Below are positions 46,501 to 60,200 of a stretch of DNA of 64,000 nt, in pieces (positions within the stretch are counted from its first letter, which is position 1; the number at the start of each line of letters is the position of its first letter). The stretch covers positions 1,811,001 to 1,875,000 of the forward strand of contig OZ024759.1 in the NCBI GenBank assembly GCA_964016885.1, written 5' to 3'. Source of the stretch: Eledone cirrhosa. Taxonomy: Eukaryota > Mollusca > Cephalopoda > Octopoda > Eledonidae. A model generated the notes under the pieces. That model ran no database searches. It saw only the letters and a program-made list of their open reading frames with translations, and was not told where the DNA came from. A program made the position numbers and the translations under genes.

Positions 46501-49282
46501 GTCTATATTAGTAACATGACAAAGTCTATATTAGTAACATGAGAAAGTCTATATTAGTAACATGACAAAGTCTATATTAGTGACATGACAAAGTCGATAT
46601 TAGTAACATGACAAAGTCTATATTAGTAACATGACACAGTATATATTAGTAACATGACAGTCTATATTAGTAACATGACAGTCTACATTAGTAACATGAC
46701 ACAGTCTATATTAGTAACATGACAAAGTCGATATTAGTAACATGACAATGTCTATATTAGTAACATGACAAAGTCTATATTAGTAACATGACACAGTCTA
46801 TATTACTAACATGACACAGTCTATATTAGTAACATGACACAGTCTATATTAGTAGCATGACACAGTCTATATTAGTAACATGATACAGTCTATATTAGTA
46901 ACATGACAAAGTCTATATTAGTAACATGACACAGTCTATATTAGTAACATGACACAGTCTATATTAGTAGCATGACACAGTCTATATTAGTAACATGATA
47001 CAGTCTATATTAGTAACATGACAAAGTCTATATTAGTAACATGACAAAGTCTATATTAGTAAAATGACAAAGTCTATATTAGTAACATGACAAAGTCTTT
47101 ATTAGTAACATTACACAGTCTATATTAGTAACATGACAAAGTCTACATTAGTAACATGACAAAGTCTATATTAGTAACATGACAAGGTCTATATTAGTAA
47201 CATGACACAGTCTATATTAGTAGCATGACACAGTCTATATTAGTAACATGATACAGTCTATATTAGTAACATGACAAAGTCTATATTAGTAACATGACAC
47301 AGTCTATATTAGTAACATGACAGTCTATATTAGTAACATGACAGTCTACATTAGTAACATGACACAGTCTATATTAGTAACATGACAAAGTCGATATTAG
47401 TAACATGACAATGTCTATATTAGTAACATGACAAAGTCTATATTAGTAACATGACACAGTCTATATTAGTAACATGAAAAAGTCTATATTAGTAACATGA
47501 CAAAGTCTATATTAGTAACATGACAAAGTCTATATTAGTAACATGACAAAGTCTATATTAGTAGCATGACACAGTCTATATTAGCAACATGACAAAGTCT
47601 ATATTAGTAACATGACACAGTCTATATTAGTAACATGACACAGTCTATATTAGTAACATGACACAGTCTATATTAGTAACATGACAAAGTCTACATTAGT
47701 AACATTACAAAGTCTATATTAGTAACATGACAAGGTCTATATTAGTAACATGACACAGTCTATATTAGTAGCATGACACAGTCTATATTAGTAACATGAC
47801 AGTCTATATTAGTAACATGACACAGTCTATATTAGTAACATGATACAGTCTATATTAGTAACATGACAAAGTCTATATTAGTAACATGACACAGTCTATA
47901 TTAGTAACATGACAGTCTATATTAGTAACATGACAGTCTACATTAGTAACATGACACAGTCTATATTAGTAACATGACAAAGTCGATATTAGTAACATGA
48001 CAATGTCTATATTAGTAACATGACAAAGTCTATATTAGTAACATGACACAGTCTATATTACTAACATGACACAGTCTATATTAGTAACATGACAAAGTCT
48101 ATATTAGTAACATGACAAAGTCTATATTAGTAACATGACAAAGTCTATATTAGTAACATGACACAGTCTATATTAGTAACATGACACAGTCTATATTAGT
48201 AGCATGACACAGTCTATATTAGTAACATGATACAGTCTATATTAGTAACATGACAAAGTCTATATTAGTAATATGACAAAGTCTATATTAGTAAAATGAC
48301 AAAGTCTATATTAGTAACATGACAAAGTCTTTATTAGTAACATGACACAGTCTATATTAGTAACATGACACAGTCTATATTAGTAACATGACAAAGTCTA
48401 TATTAGTAACATGACAAAGTCTATATTATAACATGACACAGTCTATATTAGTAACATGACACAGTCTATATTAGTAACATGACAAAGTCTATATTAGTAA
48501 CATGACAAAGTCTATATTAGTAACATGACACAGTCTATATTAGTAACATGACACAGTCTATATTAGTAACATGAGACAGTCTATATTAGTAGCATGACAA
48601 AGTCTATATTAGTAACATGACACAGTCTACATTAGTAACATGACACAGTCTATATTAGTAACATGACACAGTATATATTAGTTACATGACAAAGTCTATA
48701 TTAGTAACATGACAAAGTCTATATTAGTAACATGACACAGTCTATATTAGTAACATGATGAAGTCTATATTAGTAACATGACACAGTCTATATTAGTAAC
48801 ATGACACAGTCTATATTAGTAACATGAAAAAGTCTATATTAGTAACATGACAAAGTCTATATTAGTAACATGACAAAGTCTATATTAGTAACATGACAAA
48901 GTCTATATTAGTAGCATGACACAGTCTATATTAGCAACATGACAAAGTCTATATTAGTAACATGACACAGTCTATATTAGTAACATGACACAATCTATAT
49001 TAGTAACATGACACAGTCTATATTAGTAGCATGACAAAGTCTACATTAGTAACATGACAAAGTCTATATTAGTAACATGACAAGGTCTATATTAGTAACA
49101 TGACACAGTCTATATTAGTAGCATGACACAGTCTATATTAGTAACATGATACAGTCTATATTAGTAACATGACAAAGTCTATATTAGTAACATGACACAG
49201 TCTATATTAGTAACATGACAGTCTATATTAGTAACATGACAGTCTACATTAGTAACATGACACAGTCTATATTAGTAACATG
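43514..49282 (+). repeat. 5,769-bp higher-order unit, copy A
   Basis: The unit is bounded by CpG monomers. Landmarks are 43522, 44967, 45285, 46730, 47393 and 47985, then 49291, giving spacings 1,445, 318, 1,445, 663, 592 and 1,306. The length equals 238x23 + 13x21 + one 22-mer, or 252 monomers. It overlaps the 3' part of the second 12-kb copy. The same series starts at 31,513 in the first 12-kb copy but there continues with 1,008 after 35,976, so the 1,306 spacing is specific to the right part of the window. A caatcta change at 48,993 is private. Confidence 0.88.
48414..48435 (+). repeat. 22-bp monomer with 1-bp deletion
   Basis: This acaaag monomer reads tattataac where all neighbours read tattagtaac, a loss of one G. 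It is the only 22-bp length class I saw, found only here and in the copy 5,056 bp downstream at 53,470-53,491. Because it is so rare it marks shared descent of copies A and B. Copy C has an intact monomer at the equivalent place (about 59,240). Confidence 0.9.
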
Positions 49283-52200
49283 ACAAAGTCGATATTAGTA
49301 ACATGACAATGTCTATATTAGTAACATGACAAAGTCTATATTAGTAACATGACACAGTCTATATTACTAACATGACACAGTCTATATTAGTAACATGACA
49401 AAGTCTATATTAGTAACATGACAAAGTCTATATTAGTAACATGACAAAGTCTATATTAGTAACATGACACAGTCTATATTAGTAACATGACACAGTCTAT
49501 ATTAGTAGCATGACACAGTCTATATTAGTAACATGATACAGTCTATATTAGTAACATGACAAAGTCTATATTAGTAATATGACAAAGTCTATATTAGTAA
49601 AATGACAAAGTCTATATTAGTAACATGACAAAGTCTTTATTAGTAACATGACACAGTCTATATTAGTAACATGACACAGTCTATATTAGTAACATGACAA
49701 AGTCTATATTAGTAACATGACAAAGTCTATATTAGTAACATGACACAGTCTATATTAGTAACATGACACAGTCTATATTAGTAACATGACAAAGTCTATA
49801 TTAGTAACATGACAAAGTCTATATTAGTAACATGACACAGTCTATATTAGTAACATGACACAGTCTATATTAGTAACATGAGACAGTCTATATTAGTAGC
49901 ATGACAAAGTCTATATTAGTAACATGACACAGTCTACATTAGTAACATGACAAAGTCTATATTAGTAACATGACACAGTCTATATTAGTAACATGAGACA
50001 GTCTATATTAGTAACATGACAAAGTCTATATTAGTAACATGACACAGTCTATATTAGTAACATGACACAGTCTATATTAGTAACATGACAAAGTCTATAT
50101 TAGTAACATGACAAAGTCTATATTAGTAACATGACAAAGTCTATATTAGTAACATGACACAGTCTATACTAGTAACATGACACAGTCTATATTAGTAACA
50201 TGACAAAGTCTATATTAGTAACATGACAAAGTCTATATTAGTAACATGACAAAGTCTATATTAGTAACATGACAAAGTCTATATTAGTAGCATGACACAG
50301 TCTATATTAGCAACATGACAAAGTCTATATTAGTAACATGACACAGTCTATATTAGTAGCATGACAAAGTCTGTATTAGTAACATGACAAAGTCTATATT
50401 AGTAACATGACAAAGTCTATATTAGTAACATGACAAAGTCTATATTAGTAACATGACACAGTCTATATTAGTAACATGACAAAGTCTATATTAGTAGCAT
50501 GACAAAGTCTATATTAGTAACATGACAAAGTCTATATTAGTAACATGACAAAGTCTATATTAGTAACATGACAAAGTCTATATTAGTGACATGACAAAGT
50601 CGATATTAGTAACATGACAAAGTCTATATTAGTAACATGACACAGTATATATTAGTAACATGACAGTCTATATTAGTAACATGACAGTCTACATTAGTAA
50701 CATGACACAGTCTATATTAGTAACATGACAAAGTCGATATTAGTAACATGACAATGTCTATATTAGTAACATGACAAAGTCTATATTAGTAACATGACAC
50801 AGTCTATATTACTAACATGACACAGTCTATATTAGTAACATGACACAGTCTATATTAGTAGCATGACACAGTCTATATTAGTAACATGATACAGTCTATA
50901 TTAGTAACATGATACAGTCTATATTAGTAACATGACAAAGTCTATATTAGTAACATGACACAGTCTATATTAGTAACATGACAGTCTATATTAGTAACAT
51001 GACAGTCTACATTAGTAACATGACACAGTCTATATTAGTAACATGACAAAGTCGATATTAGTAACATGACAATGTCTATATTAGTAACATGACAAAGTCT
51101 ATATTAGTAACATGACACAGTCTATATTACTAACATGACACAGTCTATATTAGTAACATGACAAAGTCTATATTAGTAACATGACAAAGTCTATATTAGT
51201 AACATGACAAAGTCTATATTAGTAACATGACACAGTCTATATTAGTAACATGACACAGTCTATATTAGTAGCATGACACAGTCTATATTAGTAACATGAT
51301 ACAGTCTATATTAGAAACATGACAAAGTCTATATTAGTAATATGACAAAGTCTATATTAGTAAAATGACAAAGTCTATATTAGTAACATGACAAAGTCTT
51401 TATTAGTAACATGACACAGTCTATATTAGTAACATGACACAGTCTATATTAGTAACATGACAAAGTCTATATTAGTAACATGACAAAGTCTATATTAGTA
51501 ACATGACACAGTCTATATTAGTAACATGACACAGTCTATATTAGTAACATGACAAAGTCTATATTAGTAACATGACAAAGTCTATATTAGTAACATGACA
51601 CAGTCTATATTAGTAACATGACACAGTCTATATTAGTAACATGAGACAGTCTATATTAGTAGCATGACAAAGTCTATATTAGTAACATGACACAGTATAT
51701 ATTAGTAACATGACAGTCTATATTAGTAACATGACAGTCTACATTAGTAACATGACACAGTCTATATTAGTAACATGACAAAGTCGATATTAGTAACATG
51801 ACAATGTCTATATTAGTAACATGACAAAGTCTATATTAGTAACATGACACAGTCTATATTACTAACATGACACAGTCTATATTAGTAACATGACACAGTC
51901 TATATTAGTAGCATGACACAGTCTATATTAGTAACATGATACAGTCTATATTAGTAACATGACAAAGTCTATATTATTAACATGACACAGTCTATATTAG
52001 TAACATGACACAGTCTATATTAGTAGCATGACACAGTCTATATTAGTAACATGATACAGTCTATATTAGTAACATGACAAAGTCTATATTAGTAACATGA
52101 CAAAGTCTATATTAGTAAAATGACAAAGTCTATATTAGTAACATGACAAAGTCTTTATTAGTAACATTACACAGTCTATATTAGTAACATGACAAAGTCT

Positions 52201-54338
52201 ACATTAGTAACATGACAAAGTCTATATTAGTAACATGACAAGGTCTATATTAGTAACATGACACAGTCTATATTAGTAGCATGACACAGTCTATATTAGT
52301 AACATGATACAGTCTATATTAGTAACATGACAAAGTCTATATTAGTAACATGACACAGTCTATATTAGTAACATGACAGTCTATATTAGTAACATGACAG
52401 TCTACATTAGTAACATGACACAGTCTATATTAGTAACATGACAAAGTCGATATTAGTAACATGACAATGTCTATATTAGTAACATGACAAAGTCTATATT
52501 AGTAACATGACACAGTCTATATTAGTAACATGAAAAAGTCTATATTAGTAACATGACAAAGTCTATATTAGTAACATGACAAAGTCTATATTAGTAACAT
52601 GACAAAGTCTATATTAGTAGCATGACACAGTCTATATTAGCAACATGACAAAGTCTATATTAGTAACATGACACAGTCTATATTAGTAACATGACACAGT
52701 CTATATTAGTAACATGACACAGTCTATATTAGTAACATGACAAAGTCTACATTAGTAACATTACAAAGTCTATATTAGTAACATGACAAGGTCTATATTA
52801 GTAACATGACACAGTCTATATTAGTAGCATGACACAGTCTATATTAGTAACATGACAGTCTATATTAGTAACATGACACAGTCTATATTAGTAACATGAT
52901 ACAGTCTATATTAGTAACATGACAAAGTCTATATTAGTAACATGACACAGTCTATATTAGTAACATGACAGTCTATATTAGTAACATGACAGTCTACATT
53001 AGTAACATGACACAGTCTATATTAGTAACATGACAAAGTCGATATTAGTAACATGACAATGTCTATATTAGTAACATGACAAAGTCTATATTAGTAACAT
53101 GACACAGTCTATATTACTAACATGACAGAGTCTATATTAGTAACATGACAAAGTCTATATTAGTAACATGACAAAGTCTATATTAGTAACATGACAAAGT
53201 CTATATTAGTAACATGACACAGTCTATATTAGTAACATGACACAGTCTATATTAGTAGCATGACACAGTCTATATTAGTAACATGATACAGTCTATATTA
53301 GTAACATGACAAAGTCTATATTAGTAATATGACAAAGTCTATATTAGTAAAATGACAAAGTCTATATTAGTAACATGACAAAGTCTTTATTAGTAACATG
53401 ACACAGTCTATATTAGTAACATGACACAGTCTATATTAGTAACATGACAAAGTCTATATTAGTAACATGACAAAGTCTATATTATAACATGACACAGTCT
53501 ATATTAGTAACATGACACAGTCTATATTAGTAACATGACAAAGTCTATATTAGTAACATGACAAAGTCTATATTAGTAACATGACACAGTCTATATTAGT
53601 AACATGACACAGTCTATATTAGTAACATGAGACAGTCTATATTAGTAGCATGACAAAGTCTATATTAGTAACATGACACAGTCTACATTAGTAACATGAC
53701 ACAGTCTATATTAGTAACATGACACAGTATATATTAGTTACATGACAAAGTCTATATTAGTAACATGACAAAGTCTATATTAGTAACATGACACAGTCTA
53801 TATTAGTAACATGATGAAGTCTATATTAGTAACATGACACAGTCTATATTAGTAACATGACACAGTCTATATTAGTAACATGAAAAAGTCTATATTAGTA
53901 ACATGACAAAGTCTATATTAGTAACATGACAAAGTCTATATTAGTAACATGACAAAGTCTATATTAGTAGCATGACACAGTCTATATTAGCAACATGACA
54001 AAGTCTATATTAGTAACATGACACAGTCTATATTAGTAACATGACACAGTCTTTATTAGTAACATGACACAGTCTATATTAGTAGCATGACAAAGTCTAC
54101 ATTAGTAACATGACAAAGTCTATATTAGTAACATGACAAGGTCTATATTAGTAACATGACACAGTCTATATTAGTAGCATGACACAGTCTATATTAGTAA
54201 CATGATACAGTCTATATTAGTAACATGACAAAGTCTATATTAGTAACATGACACAGTCTATATTAGTAACATGACAGTCTATATTAGTAACATGACAGTC
54301 TACATTAGTAACATGACACAGTCTATATTAGTAACATG
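49283..54338 (+). repeat. 5,056-bp deleted higher-order unit, copy B
   Basis: Landmarks are 49291, 50736, 51054, 51786, 52449 and 53041, then 54347; the spacings match copy A except 732 instead of 1,445. The missing 713 bp is exactly 31 monomers of 23 bp, corresponding to about 45,894-46,606 in copy A. The junction is at about 51,662, where a gagacag/tagcatg monomer runs directly into the acaaag, acacagtatat, 21-mer series. As a result, 46,607-51,696 matches 51,663-56,752 at a constant 5,056-bp offset. Private changes: tattattaac at about 51,974 and gacagag at about 53,128. Confidence 0.88.
53470..53491 (+). repeat. 22-bp monomer, duplicated copy
   Basis: Identical single-base loss (tattataac) to the one at 48,414-48,435, exactly 5,056 bp downstream. 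It confirms that copy B arose from a copy A-like unit after the deletion occurred. Confidence 0.9.
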
Positions 54339-57300
54339 ACAAAGTCGATATTAGTAACATGACAATGTCTATATTAGTAACATGACAAAGTCTATATTAG
54401 TAACATGACACAGTCTATATTACTAACATGACACAGTCTATATTAGTAACATGACAAAGTCTATATTAGTAACATGACAAAGTCTATATTAGTAACATGA
54501 CAAAGTCTATATTAGTAACATGACACAGTCTATATTAGTAACATGACACAGTCTATATTAGTAGCATGACACAGTCTATATTAGTAACATGATACAGTCT
54601 ATATTAGTAACATGACAAAGTCTATATTAGTAATATGACAAAGTCTATATTAGTAAAATGACAAAGTCTATATTAGTAACATGACAAAGTCTTTATTAGT
54701 AACATGACACAGTCTATATTAGTAACATGACACAGTCTATATTAGTAACATGACAAAGTCTATATTAGTAACATGACAAAGTCTATATTAGTAACATGAC
54801 ACAGTCTATATTAGTAACATGACACAGTCTATATTAGTAACATGACAAAGTCTATATTAGTAACATGACAAAGTCTATATTAGTAACATGACACAGTCTA
54901 TATTAGTAACATGACACAGTCTATATTAGTAACATGAGACAGTCTATATTAGTAGCATGACAAAGTCTATATTAGTAACATGACACAGTCTACATTAGTA
55001 ACATGACAAAGTCTATATTAGTAACATGACACAGTCTATATTAGTAACATGAGACAGTCTATATTAGTAACATGACAAAGTCTATATTAGTAACATGACA
55101 CAGTCTATATTAGTAACATGACACAGTCTATATTAGTAACATGACAAAGTCTATATTAGTAACATGACAAAGTCTATATTAGTAACATGACAAAGTCTAT
55201 ATTAGTAACATGACACACTCTATACTAGTAACATGACACAGTCTATATTAGTAACATGACAAAGTCTATATTAGTAACATGACAAAGTCTATATTAGTAA
55301 CATGACAAAGTCTATATTAGTAACATGACAAAGTCTATATTAGTAGCATGACACAGTCTATATTAGCAACATGACAAAGTCTATATTAGTAACATGACAC
55401 AGTCTATATTAGTAGCATGACAAAGTCTGTATTAGTAACATGACAAAGTCTATATTAGTAACATGACAAAGTCTATATTAGTAACATGACAAAGTCTATA
55501 TTAGTAACATGACACAGTCTATATTAGTAACATGACAAAGTCTATATTAGTAGCATGACAAAGTCTATATTAGTAACATGACAAAGTCTATATTAGTAAC
55601 ATGACAAAGTCTATATTAGTAACATGACAAAGTCTATATTAGTGACATGACAAAGTCGATATTAGTAACATGACAAAGTCTATATTAGTAACATGACACA
55701 GTATATATTAGTAACATGACAGTCTATATTAGTAACATGACAGTCTACATTAGTAACATGACACAGTCTATATTAGTAACATGACAAAGTCGATATTAGT
55801 AACATGACAATGTCTATATTAGTAACATGACAAAGTCTATATTAGTAACATGACACAGTCTATATTACTAACATGACACAGTCTATATTAGTAACATGAC
55901 ACAGTCTATATTAGTAGCATGACACAGTCTATATTAGTAACATGATACAGTCTATATTAGTAACATGATACAGTCTATATTAGTAACATGACAAAGTCTA
56001 TATTAGTAACATGACACAGTCTATATTAGTAACATGACAGTCTATATTAGTAACATGACAGTCTACATTAGTAACATGACACAGTCTATATTAGTAACAT
56101 GACAAAGTCGATATTAGTAACATGACAATGTCTATATTAGTAACATGACAAAGTCTATATTAGTAACATGACACAGTCTATATTACTAACATGACACAGT
56201 CTATATTAGTAACATGACAAAGTCTATATTAGTAACATGACAAAGTCTATATTAGTAACATGACAAAGTCTATATTAGTAACATGACACAGTCTATATTA
56301 GTAACATGACACAGTCTATATTAGTAGCATGACACAGTCTATATTAGTAACATGATACAGTCTATATTAGAAACATGACAAAGTCTATATTAGTAATATG
56401 ACAAAGTCTATATTAGTAAAATGACAAAGTCTATATTAGTAACATGACAAAGTCTTTATTAGTAACATGACACAGTCTATATTAGTAACATGACACAGTC
56501 TATATTAGTAACATGACAAAGTCTATATTAGTAACATGACAAAGTCTATATTAGTAACATGACACAGTCTATATTAGTAACATGACACAGTCTATATTAG
56601 TAACATGACAAAGTCTATATTAGTAACATGACAAAGTCTATATTAGTAACATGACACAGTCTATATTAGTAACATGACACAGTCTATATTAGTAACATGA
56701 GACAGTCTATATTAGTAGCATGACAAAGTCTATATTAGTAACATGACACAGTCTACATTAGTAACATGACAAAGTCTATATTAGTAACATGACACAGTCT
56801 ATATTAGTAACATGAGACAGTCTATATTAGTAACATGACAAAGTCTATATTAGTAACATGACACAGTCTATATTAGTAACATGACACAGTCTATATTAGT
56901 AACATGACAAAGTCTATATTAGTAACATGACAAAGTCTATATTAGTAACATGACAAAGTCTATATTAGTAACATGACACAGTCTATACTAGTAACATGAC
57001 ACAGTCTATATTAGTAACATGACAAAGTCTATATTAGTAACATGACAAAGTCTATATTAGTAACATGACAAAGTCTATATTAGTAACATGACAAAGTCTA
57101 TATTAGTAGCATGACACAGTCTATATTAGCAACATGACAAAGTCTATATTAGTAACATGACACAGTCTATATTAGTAGCATGACAAAGTCTGTATTAGTA
57201 ACATGACAAAGTCTATATTAGTAACATGACAAAGTCTATATTAGTAACATGACAAAGTCTATATTAGTAACATGACACAGTCTATATTAGTAACATGACA

Positions 57301-60200
57301 AAGTCTATATTAGTAGCATGACAAAGTCTATATTAGTAACATGACAAAGTCTATATTAGTAACATGAGAAAGTCTATATTAGTAACATGACAAAGTCTAT
57401 ATTAGTGACATGACAAAGTCGATATTAGTAACATGACAAAGTCTATATTAGTAACATGACACAGTATATATTAGTAACATGACAGTCTATATTAGTAACA
57501 TGACAGTCTACATTAGTAACATGACACAGTCTATATTAGTAACATGACAAAGTCGATATTAGTAACATGACAATGTCTATATTAGTAACATGACAAAGTC
57601 TATATTAGTAACATGACACAGTCTATATTACTAACATGACACAGTCTATATTAGTAACATGACACAGTCTATATTAGTAGCATGACACAGTCTATATTAG
57701 TAACATGATACAGTCTATATTAGTAACATGACAAAGTCTATATTAGTAACATGACACAGTCTATATTAGTAACATGACACAGTCTATATTAGTAGCATGA
57801 CACAGTCTATATTAGTAACATGATACAGTCTATATTAGTAACATGACAAAGTCTATATTAGTAACATGACAAAGTCTATATTAGTAAAATGACAAAGTCT
57901 ATATTAGTAACATGACAAAGTCTTTATTAGTAACATTACACAGTCTATATTAGTAACATGACAAAGTCTACATTAGTAACATGACAAAGTCTATATTAGT
58001 AACATGACAAGGTCTATATTAGTAACATGACACAGTCTATATTAGTAGCATGACACAGTCTATATTAGTAACATGATACAGTCTATATTAGTAACATGAC
58101 AAAGTCTATATTAGTAACATGACACAGTCTATATTAGTAACATGACAGTCTATATTAGTAACATGACAGTCTACATTAGTAACATGACACAGTCTATATT
58201 AGTAACATGACAAAGTCGATATTAGTAACATGACAATGTCTATATTAGTAACATGACAAAGTCTATATTAGTAACATGACACAGTCTATATTAGTAACAT
58301 GAAAAAGTCTATATTAGTAACATGACAAAGTCTATATTAGTAACATGACAAAGTCTATATTAGTAACATGACAAAGTCTATATTAGTAGCATGACACAGT
58401 CTATATTAGCAACATGACAAAGTCTATATTAGTAACATGACACAGTCTATATTAGTAACATGACACAGTCTATATTAGTAACATGACACAGTCTATATTA
58501 GTAACATGACAAAGTCTACATTAGTAACATTACAAAGTCTATATTAGTAACATGACAAGGTCTATATTAGTAACATGACACAGTCTATATTAGTAGCATG
58601 ACACAGTCTATATTAGTAACATGACAGTCTATATTAGTAACATGACACAGTCTATATTAGTAACATGATACAGTCTATATTAGTAACATGACAAAGTCTA
58701 TATTAGTAACATGACACAGTCTATATTAGTAACATGACAGTCTATATTAGTAACATGACAGTCTACATTAGTAACATGACACAGTCTATATTAGTAACAT
58801 GACAAAGTCGATATTAGTAACATGACAATGTCTATATTAGTAACATGACAAAGTCTATATTAGTAACATGACACAGTCTATATTACTAACATGACACAGT
58901 CTATATTAGTAACATGACAAAGTCTATATTAGTAACATGACAAAGTCTATATTAGTAACATGACACAGTCTATATTAGTAACATGACACAGTCTATATTA
59001 GTAGCATGACACAGTCTATATTAGTAACATGATACAGTCTATATTAGTAACATGACAAAGTCTATATTAGTAATATGACAAAGTCTATATTAGTAAAATG
59101 ACAAAGTCTATATTAGTAACATGACAAAGTCTTTATTAGTAACATGACACAGTCTATATTAGTAACATGACACAGTCTATATTAGTAACATGACAAAGTC
59201 TATATTAGTAACATGACAAAGTCTATATTAGTAACATGACACAGTCTATATTAGTAACATGACACAGTCTATATTAGTAACATGACAAAGTCTATATTAG
59301 TAACATGACAAAGTCTATATTAGTAACATGACACAGTCTATATTAGTAACATGACACAGTCTATATTAGTAACATGAGACAGTCTATATTAGTAGCATGA
59401 CAAAGTCTATATTAGTAACATGACACAGTCTACATTAGTAACATGACAAAGTCTATATTAGTAACATGACACAGTCTATATTAGTAACATGAGACAGTCT
59501 ATATTAGTAACATGACTAAGTCTATATTAGTAACATGACACAGTCTATATTAGTAACATGACACAGTCTATATTAGTAACATGACACAGTATATATTAGT
59601 TACATGACAAAGTCTATATTAGTAACATGACAAAGTCTATATTAGTAACATGACACAGTCTATATTAGTAACATGATGAAGTCTATATTAGTAACATGAC
59701 ACAGTCTATATTAGTAACATGACACAGTCTATATTAGTAACATGAAAAAGTCTATATTAGTAACATGACAAAGTCTATATTAGTAACATGACAAAGTCTA
59801 TATTAGTAACATGACAAAGTCTATATTAGTAGCATGACACAGTCTATATTAGCAACATGACAAAGTCTATATTAGTAACATGACACAGTCTATATTAGTA
59901 ACATGACACAGTCTATATTAGTAACATGACACAGTCTATATTAGTAACATGACAAAGTCTACATTAGTAACATGACAAAGTCTATATTAGTAACATGACA
60001 AGGTCTATATTAGTAACATGACACAGTCTATATTAGTAGCATGACACAGTCTATATTAGTAACATGATACAGTCTATATTAGTAACATGACAAAGTCTAT
60101 ATTAGTAACATGACACAGTCTATATTAGTAACATGACAGTCTATATTAGTAACATGACAGTCTACATTAGTAACATGACACAGTCTATATTAGTAACATG
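54339..60200 (+). repeat. Full-length higher-order unit, copy C
   Basis: Landmarks are 54347, 55792, 56110, 57555, 58218 and 58810, then 60209. The spacings equal copy A (1,445, 318, 1,445, 663, 592) until the last, 1,399 instead of 1,306. The 93-bp gain equals four monomers plus 1 bp: five extra monomers near 59,455-59,570 (acaaag, acacag, gagacag, gactaag, acacag), one fewer acaaag near 58,940, and a 23-mer where copies A and B have a 22-mer. The last interval therefore derives from an older unit type. gacactc at about 55,216 is private. Confidence 0.86.

Larger units (their letters stand above)
24044..48193 (+). repeat. 12,009-bp super-repeat, two tandem copies
   Basis: Every landmark CpG from 24,975 to 35,976 has a partner exactly 12,009 bp downstream. 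First-copy positions are 24975, 26508, 26872, 27282, 28815, 29179, 30091, 31513, 32958, 33276, 34721, 35384 and 35976; partners are 36984 to 47985. The length equals 492x23 + 33x21, or 525 monomers; the 33 short monomers are 16 doublets plus one singleton at about 35,787. Rare changes shared at the same offset include tactttag (27,425 and 39,434), taccatg (26,360 and 38,369; 29,645 and 41,654), aacatgcc (34,050 and 46,059) and acattac (35,102 and 47,111). I noticed few differences: acgtgac at 24,392 only, and gactaag at 25,839 against gacaaag at 37,848. The match ends where tctag at 36,185 faces tctat at 48,194. Confidence 0.93.
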
